Source: Persicaria tinctoria (lineage: Eukaryota; Streptophyta; Magnoliopsida; Caryophyllales; Polygonaceae). From it: a DNA stretch of 64,000 bases. Of the stretch, positions 57,251 through 64,000 are shown piece by piece (positions within the stretch are counted from its first letter, which is position 1; the number at the start of each line of letters is the position of its first letter). The translations under genes were made by a program, and so were the position numbers. The stretch covers positions 17,921,314-17,985,313 of the forward strand of contig JBANSL010000003.1 of the NCBI GenBank assembly GCA_037127255.1, given 5' to 3'. A model generated the notes under the pieces. It was not told where the DNA came from, did no database searches, and was given only the letters and a program-made list of their open reading frames with translations.

Positions 57251-57540
57251 GAATCGCCACTTAAGGCCAACGAAATCGCCACTTACGGCCAATCCGAATC
57301 GCCACTTAAGGCCAACGAAATCGCCACTTAAGGCCAATCCGAATCGCCACTTAAGGCCAACGAAGTCACCACTTACGGCCAATCCGAATCGCCACTTAAG
57401 ACCAACCAAATCGCCACTTACGGCCAATCCGAATCGCCACTTAAGGCCAACGAAGTCGTCACTTATGGCCAATCCGAATCGCCACTTAAGGCCAACGAAA
57501 TCTCCACTTACGACCAATCCGAATCGCCACTTAAGGCCAA
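57251..57540 (+). repeat. 45-bp minisatellite, 6.4 units
   Basis: Units start at 57251, 57296, 57341, 57386, 57431, 57476 and 57521. Each is made of two similar halves, GAATCGCCACTTAAGGCCAA and CGAAATCGCCACTTACGGCC plus five bases, so the deeper period is about 22-23 bp. As 45 is a multiple of three, both strands stay open (a 15-residue protein repeat on the plus strand). Units differ by a few substitutions. Confidence 0.95.
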
Positions 57541-57665
57541 TAGTCAACTACTGATCAAGCGACCAGCGTCTACGGCAAAATCATCGCTCACTCGAAAAAC
57601 TTCGCTATGTACTTTTTTCGGCTTCCTTCATCATCGAGACATGAAGAAGAAACCCGAGGGGCAAT

Positions 57666-58065
57666 TGAGATAGGGAAAATACCGTCATCATAGCACAAGG
57701 GCGTTCTGGTCTTTTACCAATAAATTCGAGTATTCAATACAACATTGATGCTACCGTTTCGCCTATTGATTACGATAGCGGTTTCGTGCATTAAGAGCGT
57801 TGACCGAATTAAATACGGTAACGGTTTCTTTTATTTAATATCGTAACGGTTTCTGTTATTTAATACTCGACTAGTATAAATGTGAGGAGATTGATTCAGA
57901 TTGGGGATGAACAACGACTGACTTGAGCGTCGGAGGGTCCTCCGGGGAGACAAGCCCCGCCCCGACCTCGTTTGTTGTTCTTGTTTTGCAGGCTACGGTT
58001 CGGGTGGAGTCGAGGATCAAGATCGATCTCCTTCAACCACTATGATGCAGATTTTATGCATCACA
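57666..58065 (+). repeat. 3' LTR of the 3-kb element
   Basis: Same ends as the 5' LTR; differences by eye are at about 57690, 57718, 57823, 58010 and 58050. Confidence 0.92.
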
Positions 58066-59130
58066 ACATAACTCTTTGAAAAGTTAGAAAAGGAAAAGAA
58101 AGCAACCCTATCGACCTCTTGGTAGATGATCTGAAATCAAAGGAACAAGGTTATATTTGAAGGCCAAACCTTACTCAACATTGAAACTATTACACAAATG
58201 ATAACTAACCATATAAGAAATTGGGAAAAAAGCGTCAGGAAAACAAAAATTGACTACACAAAAACCAGAAACGACAACTAGACCACGCTCAACGAGGAAT
58301 AGAACACAAAAAGCATTGGAGAAACCACCTCGTGGTAGTGTGAAAAATAAATGTGATGTCTCTAAACCTCATGATGGTTGTGCCTTTGCAAGTTTCATTA
58401 TTAGGAACGACGATGGTTATATTGTGTCTTTAGACGGCGCACCGTGTGGTAAGGTTACAACGCTAAAGGTTGAAGCCAGGGCCATGTTCCTTGCATCCAA
58501 CAGGCGCATGAGTTATACTTGGGTTCGGTGTGCACAGTGGCGGAACTTAGTGTAGGCGGGTGGTGGCCATGCCCCCGTCCCCTCCGGGCGGAAAAAAAAA
58601 AAAAAATGTTATATGTAATATATTTTTATGATATGTAAATAATAAAAGAACATTTTAACAACTAATTACTTTAGTTTAGTTGATAAATGATGATTATTTT
58701 AATCAATAAGTTGGGGGTTCAAATCTTCATAACTCCTTTTTAAAATACTGTATATTTTTTTCTAAATTATTATGTACTTGGTATGAAACAAATAAAAAAA
58801 TCCAAAAATATTTTTTGGCCCCTCCGATCAGAGATGTTAGGTTCCGCCACTGGGTGTGCATTGAAGGTGACTGTCTTACGATCATCAATTGTCTTACATG
58901 ACTTTGGAAACCTCTTTGGGAAGTGGAAATGTTAATTGCAGGCTGCATGCTTATTTGCCAAAACTTAGTGGTTGACTATGTGAGACACGTGTTTAGAGAA
59001 ATCAACACGACTACCGATAGAATCACTCACCTTCTTAATCTACAAATGCAGACTACCTTCCTCAAGACCCAATACTTCGAGATCTCATCTGCAAAAAATG
59101 CCTTCAGATTGCAAGTCCATTGATTCAAAC
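58066..59130 (+). pseudogene. LINE relic, RNase H part (right half), interrupted by a hAT MITE
   Basis: After the ACATA duplication the LINE continues: GCAFASFIIRNDDGYIVSLDGAP and TLKVEARAMFLAS (58375-58500) are the first half of the RNase H domain. At 58535-58852 a MITE intervenes, then IEGDCLTIINCL, DYVRHVFREINTTTDRITHLLN (58860-59040) complete it. The first catalytic region is degenerate. Poly-T and poly-A runs near 59140-59172 may be the old 3' tail. Confidence 0.8.
58535..58852. mobile_element. hAT-type MITE (318 bp)
   Basis: Perfect terminal inverted repeat CAGTGGCGGAAC / GTTCCGCCACTG and a perfect 8-bp duplication GGTGTGCA (58527-58534 and 58853-58860). Eight base pairs and CAGTGGCGGA ends fit the hAT superfamily. 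The interior is AT-rich and non-coding; a CCCCCGTCCCCTCCGGGCGG block lies near the left end. Confidence 0.93.
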
Positions 59131-59924
59131 CCAAATCGCTTACCTTTTTTTTTTTTTTGTAAAAAAAAAAAAATTCTCAAACTCATGGAATCCAAAAAAA
59201 GGGAAATTCCGTTTGGTGCCCTTGAGTTTTTGACAATTCCGGCCGGTGTCCCACACTTTTTTTTTGTCCGGATGGTATCCCTGAGTTTTGTCAAAAGTCC
59301 GACCCATGCCCAAAACTTATAGTTTCTTCCTTTTTAATGAATAAAACCACCCTTTATTTTTATTTTTTCATAAATTTGCCCATTTACTTTTAACATTGAA
59401 CAAAACTACTTATTATTTAACAAAATTCAACACAAAAGTGACAAAATCAACTTTATTTTTTAAAATTTTACAAAATCACATATTATTTCCAAAAATTTTA
59501 TTCCAAAATCACTCTTGTTTTAAAAAAATAGAACAAAATCCCTATGATTTTTACCCAAATGAGGGAATTGCACATACTAACCCAAAAACCCGAAAGTGTT
59601 GCAAGGTTAACCCAACCCGGTTTATAATTGGGTGAAACCGGATAATTGGGAAACCCTTGGATCGGTAGCAGGTAAGGGAGGGGGGGGGGGGGGTGCAACC
59701 TTCCAACGTGTGACACCTGGCCAGAGAGAGAGAGAGAGGGAACAAGTCCCGTCTGCAGAGGAGAGAGGCGGAGAGAGAGAAAAAACAATTGAGAAATGAC
59801 AGGAGGGAGGGAGAGAGAGAGAGGTGAAAAAGAAAAGTGAAGTATGAGAGGAGAGAGAGATCAGTAGAGTGTCAGTGATGGGGTATAAAAAGATATTGTT
59901 GCTCTTTCACTTCAAAGAAGCATT

Positions 59925-60300
59925 TGGGCGGGGGTTTATTTGCATGTTGACGTGTCAGCAGTTAGTTTTAACTGGACACCCAAAGCAAAATCACATGACA
60001 CATATTGTAATCAACTGGACAAGATTTATCGGAGAAACAGATTCTCCATCGACTTCGGATAGAAAATGGGCAAGTTTGCTTTCGATAAAGGTTATGCGAG
60101 AGGTGTCTCCCTCAAATCTCAAGCAAATTTACCCATTTTCTATCTGAAGTCGATGGTGAATCTGTTTCTCAAATAACTCATGTCCAGTCGATTCCAATAT
60201 GTGTCATGTCGTTTTACTTTGGGTGTCCAGTTAAAACTAACTGCTTACATGTCAACCTGCAAATAAACCCCACCCAATTGCTTCTTCTTCGAAGTGAAAC
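59925..60300. repeat. Long hairpin-forming inverted repeat
   Basis: Copy A (about 59925-60090) and copy B (about 60120-60300) are inverse copies: GTTAGTTTTAACTGGACACCC versus GGGTGTCCAGTTAAAACTAAC, TCCATCGACTTCGGATAGAAAATGGG versus its complement. The loop is about 30-60 bases. Copy C (about 60675-60860) repeats B in the same orientation. Confidence 0.85.
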
Positions 60301-60367
60301 AACAACAGTAAAGTTGCAGAGGAGAGAGGACCCTTCCATCTCTCTCTGTCCTATCCCCACTGATCTC

Positions 60368-60514
60368 TCTCTCTCTCTCTTCTGCAACTTTACTTTTCTT
60401 TTTTCACATACACACACACACACACACTCTCTCTCTCTCCCCCTCTCTCCTCTGCATGCTTTCTCTTTCCACTGCAGACCTTCTTTGACTTTTCTCTCTC
60501 TGTCTTATCCTCAC

Positions 60515-60548
<34 letters not shown>

Positions 60549-60571
60549 TGCAACTGTACTTTTATTTTTCA

Positions 60572-60613
<42 letters not shown>

Positions 60614-60682
60614 TCCCTCTCTCTCTCTCTCTCGTCCTCTATCTCCTCTGCATACTTTCTCTCTCTCTCTCTCTGATTTTTT
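60368..60682 (+). repeat. CT/CA microsatellite cluster
   Basis: Long (CT)n runs at 60368-60380, 60428-60448, 60520-60543, 60571-60632 and 60658-60675 and a (CA)n run at about 60409-60426. A matching GA-rich region at 59718-59865 lies on the other side of the hairpin. Confidence 0.95.
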
Positions 60683-61673
60683 TTTATCGAAAGCAAACTT
60701 ACCCATTTTTTATCTGAAGTCGATGGTGAATATGTTTCTCCGATAACTCTTGTCCAGTCGGTTCCAATATGTGGCATGTCGTTTTGCTTTTGGTGTCCAG
60801 TCAAAACTAACTGCTTACACGTCAAACTGCAAATAAACCCCAGCTCGATCACTTGCTTCTCATTCGATGGTTTTTCTCTGAAACTTACGATTTAATTCAA
60901 ATTATATTAATTCCCCCTTACCGTCACTCCCCCCCTCTCTATCTTTGTCTCTGTCTTATCCCCTCTATCCTCTCTCTTTTTACCGCCTGGGTTTAGGGGG
61001 GAGGGCTACACTAGAACCAGGAAAACATTAAACCATACCTTGCCTGACTACTACAAACATGACATGTTGAGTTACAAACATGACATCTGACTACTACAAA
61101 CATGACAGAAATCAAAGTGTCGGCAAATCCATTAAATGTTCAAAGATATCGCAAGATTAAACATATCCAAGTCGCCCTACTCCTGGTATTTCGTATTCCA
61201 CATAGCCGTTCCCAAATTTCTCCAATTCCCCCAAAATCCCCAATTCCTCCAATTTCGCCAATCCCCCCATTCTCCCAATTTCCCCATCTAACTACAACCA
61301 ATATATCCATTTTCGGGGTGTGTGGCCTATTTGATGTCCGCCTCTTCTTCTCCTCTGCATACTTGCTCTTGTTCTTCTTCGAACTCCTTCATCTTCTTCC
61401 TTCCGTTTTTTATTTTCTGTGAGAGAGAGAGAGATGGAGCAACTATCGACAGTTGAATTGACATGCTTTTGTCAATTAACTCCCCCACACGTCTCCCTCT
61501 CTCTCCTCCATCAATGCAACCGGGCTCTCTCCCTATTGTAACCGGCTGGGCTGCAAATTTTAAAGGGTTTGGGCTAACTTTTTACAAATAATATGGATAG
61601 GGGATAGGGAGTGCAACCCAACCGGATTTTAGGTTAGTTTTGCAAATAACCCTTTTAAAATTGTACAAAAGAT

Positions 61674-62339
61674 CTATTATTTTTCTATACTTTGCAAAAA
61701 CGAAAAACACTCATTATTTGCAAAAACATTATAAAAAATTCTAAAATTCTCATATATTTTTCGGTTTTCAAAGGCATAACATATATAAATTTATGTAAAT
61801 TTTTTTTTTATAATTTTACGTTTTTTCTTATATATATACATTGAACACATTATACATGTAATTACACACAATATATATAAAAGAAAAATTGATCAACAAT
61901 GTATACAAAATATATATACACACTGTAAGTGTTCAATGTAAAAATTGATCAACACTATACACACACGTTTTACAGTGTATATATACGTACAATATATATA
62001 TATACACATTCCTTAAAAAAAAAACGTAAAAGTGTATCATAGTGTATATAATATATATTAAACATATAATATATATTAAATATAATATAATAAATATATG
62101 CGGGACGGGACGGGATTTGCGGGATGAGGAATCCTCGTCCGGCGTCCCGTCCGGTAAAATCTTTGCGGGACGGGACCGGAACAAGATTCACTATTCTTTT
62201 TTCAAATCCCACCGGCATCGGGACGGGCCCGGGATTTGCGGGATTTGTGCCCACCCCTATTATGTACATGCAAAGTTTGACAAATAATGAGATTTATTTT
62301 TTACAAAATATGAAAAATATATAACGGATCTTTTGTTTA
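61674..62339. other. AT-rich part of the long-TIR element with a GGGACGGG block
   Basis: TATA-rich sequence with ATATATAC-type runs. At 62100-62250 GGGACGGGACGGGATT and its complement form an inverted pair ending in GTGCCCACCCCT, the usual look of another short plant MITE nested here. Confidence 0.45.
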
Positions 62340-62698
62340 ATGTTAAAAACAATGGTTGATTTTCTTCAATTTTTTTTTGGAAAGAATGGGTATTTTTTGC
62401 TAAAACTTTGGCAATAATGTGTGATTTTGTTCATTTTAAAAAACAAAGGTGGTTTTGTCAATTTTGTGTTGAATTTAGTTAAATAATAAGTAGTTTTGTT
62501 CAATGTTTAAAGTAAATGGGCATATTTATGAAAAAATAAAAATAAAGGGTGGTTTTATTCATTAAAAAAGAAGAAACTATAAGTTTTGGGCATGGGCTGG
62601 ACTTTTGACAAAACTCAGGGATACCATCCGGACAAAAAAAAGTGTGGAACACCAACCGGAATTGTCAAAAACTCAGAGACACCAAACAGAATTTCCCT

Positions 62699-63775
62699 AA
62701 AAAAAACCGACGATCCTTAAAGATAAAGATAAGAGTGTTCATTTGTATCTCTATACTAATTACGAGTTTCAATACCACTATTGATATTTGTGCTAGGTGG
62801 ACGTGTAGGTGAGTATATATATATACTTCCATAATTTTGGCCCAAATCCATGTTGACTTGTATGGGTCAGTTTCGAATGTGGGCCGGAATGTGTGTATAT
62901 AAATTAGGGTAAACGGTAGAAAACCACCCTTAAAATATGTAATATTGCCTATAACCACTCCTTCTATGTCAAATCACTGAGAACTACCCACTAAAACATT
63001 TTTCTTTGCAAAGAACCACCCACTAAGTTGTTCCTTGTTAAAAATGAATGAAAAGACCAATTTACCCCATCTCCATATCTATGTTCCATTCCCGGTCATC
63101 TTCCCCTTCCTTATGTTATCTCGTAACCGTAACCATGGATGCACATCTTCCCCTTCCTTCCTTGTCAATATTAGACTATAATAAATCTTCGTCGATCAAA
63201 CTTGCGCCAATTAGGTCCACCAAATCTTTGTCCCAGATTTCATAAACAAATTTCCTCTACTACTGTTTATATAAACCCAAAACTCTAATTTCGAAAATTG
63301 TGTGGTTTTTGTTTGATTTTCGGTATGAAAATTGATTGGGTCAAGAACTTGAGCATGGAATTCATCAAAGCCCTAATTTTATTTGCCCTTTCATTGTTGG
63401 TGTAACTGATTTGGAAAATTTGCTTTTTTTTTCTTGTATGCGTTGATCGAAATTTTTATGTGTTTTTTTGGGGGTTTACCTTTGCTTTTCCAAAAAGAAA
63501 TTTGCACTTTCCTCTTCATAAACCTTAAGCAAGTGGTATGGCATGGCCCTTTGGATCGAAGATGGGGAGCAAAAGGGGAGTTGGATATTTAGATGGGGCC
63601 TTTACATAAATATCCATAAAAATTGGCCAAATTAAAGGAGTATCCATGTATTTGAAAATTTTACAAAAGTGTCCATCCCCTTGCCCCTCCTTGACTGGTC
63701 AACGGTCAACGTTGACTGCTGACGTTTGACCGTTGACTGCTGACGTTTGACCGGTCAACGTTGACCAAGTCTTTC

Positions 63776-63825
<50 letters not shown>

Positions 63826-64000
63826 TAAAAATAAAATTTCATGTAAGCACTTTCAGATATGCAACTATAACCCGATGTTATGCAAATAGAATATTATGAT
63901 ATATGCAAATATAATACTATGTTATGCAAGCTTAAAAAACCTTATGAGAAAAATATGCAAATCCATATGTATTTTAAAATTACATTAATATATCTTATTT
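62699..64000. other. No gene recognised; TTGAC cluster and 33-base T run
   Basis: At 63685-63768 overlapping GGTCAACG, TTGACTGCTGACGTTTGACC words form direct and inverted copies of TTGAC, followed by a T run of about 33 bases (63780-63813) and an A run. The remaining sequence is AT-rich with no coding likeness. The end of the window is open. Confidence 0.45.

Larger units (their letters stand above)
55028..58065 (+). mobile_element. Non-autonomous LTR retrotransposon, 400-bp LTRs
   Basis: 3.04 kb with 400-bp LTRs (55028-55427 and 57666-58065) that differ at about five bases. It is flanked by the perfect duplication ACATA (55023-55027 and 58066-58070). ATTGGCGCCGTCTGTGGGAA follows the left LTR as primer binding site; GAGGGGCAAT precedes the right LTR as purine tract. 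The 2.2-kb interior has no gag or pol motif. It carries one ORF (55546-55932) unlike any protein I know, a low-GC middle that looks like ordinary genomic sequence, and a 45-bp minisatellite near the 3' end. A solo LTR of the same family is at 17906-18282. Confidence 0.93.
59200..62698. mobile_element. 3.5-kb element with long terminal inverted repeats, non-coding
   Basis: AGGGAAATTC at the left end and its complement at the right end start inverted repeats of about 350 bp (59200-59555 and 62340-62698; shared GTTTTTGACAATTCCGG, ATGGTATCCCTGAGTTTTG, AAAACTTATAGTTTCTTC). Flanks are A-rich (AAAAAA on both sides), so a target duplication of about 8-9 bp is likely but cannot be proven. The interior has no transposase. 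It includes a second inverted pair (about 59565-59640 and 61605-61660, CCAACCCGGT-type words), three copies of a 180-bp segment, and long CT runs. Long TIRs suggest a non-autonomous MULE or foldback element. Confidence 0.8.

Noticed and set aside
57251..57540. Regularly spaced repeats that could look like a CRISPR array
   Set aside because: Units are contiguous 45-bp tandem copies without unique spacers, inside a plant LTR element. It is a minisatellite.
57203..57547. 114-codon minus-strand ORF with KWRFGLAVSGDFVGL repeats
   Set aside because: It arises because a 45-bp repeat is a multiple of three; both strands are open for that reason.
60206..60852. Ser/Leu-rich and Arg/Glu-rich ORFs
   Set aside because: They are translations of CT/GA microsatellites.

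Overview
The window is nuclear DNA from a flowering plant, most likely a eudicot. The support is the AT-rich background, spliced genes with GT-AG introns, plant histone H4 and H2B, a plant-type actin-depolymerizing factor whose first coding exon is only the ATG, a SIAMESE-related CDK inhibitor, and plant Ty1/copia, LINE, Helitron, MULE, hAT and Stowaway-like elements. I cannot name the species. All calls come from reading the sequence; no database search was run.

Intact or plausibly functional genes are few and spread out. They are an SMR-type CDK inhibitor (25.9 kb, +), histone H4 (32.1 kb, -), an F-box gene (37.8-39.0 kb, +), a small two-helix membrane protein (46.6-47.0 kb, -), histone H2B (47.4-47.8 kb, -) and ADF (52.6-54.0 kb, -). 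The cell-cycle inhibitor, the histones and ADF are ordinary housekeeping or cell-cycle genes; nothing suggests they form a cluster with a joint task. Broken genes are an At3g17950-like gene split by a retrotransposon (4.4-5.5 kb and 17.1 kb) plus a truncated paralogue (20.3 kb), a strictosidine-synthase-like pseudogene with three fragments nearby (20.8-24.8 kb), an ERD6-like sugar-transporter pseudogene (30.8-31.5 kb) and an NHX antiporter cut off after two coding exons (41.6-43.3 kb).

Layout. 0-1.3 kb: 3' end of a decayed copia element. 1.7-3.4 kb: a broken unidentified exon and a pyrimidine-rich block. 4.4-17.2 kb: the At3g17950-like gene holding an 11.6-kb LTR element with 3.1-kb LTRs and a non-coding interior (LARD-like). 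17.6-23.1 kb: Helitrons, a solo LTR, a MITE and gene fragments. 23.5-31.5 kb: SSL pseudogene, SMR gene, a copia element with 138-bp LTRs, sugar-transporter pseudogene. 32-37 kb: H4, MITEs, two LINE insertions in opposite orientation with target-site duplications. 37-43.3 kb: F-box gene, a SINE, degenerate repeats, truncated NHX. 43.5-50.7 kb: a 2-kb Helitron, a palindrome array, two genes, a decayed MULE between twin Stowaway MITEs, one of which carries a third MITE. 50.7-64 kb: LINE remains, ADF, a second LINE interrupted by an LTR element and a hAT MITE, a 3.5-kb element with long terminal inverted repeats, and AT-rich DNA.

The main interest is the stratigraphy. At least ten insertions can be delimited to the base by target-site duplications or by an empty paralogous site, and several are nested. 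I found no evidence for a new defence, RNA or metabolic system. The nearest to something undescribed are the non-coding LTR element with repeated polypurine-like motifs, the 45-bp minisatellite inside a small LTR element, the palindrome array at 45.8-46.1 kb and the hairpin-forming long-TIR element.
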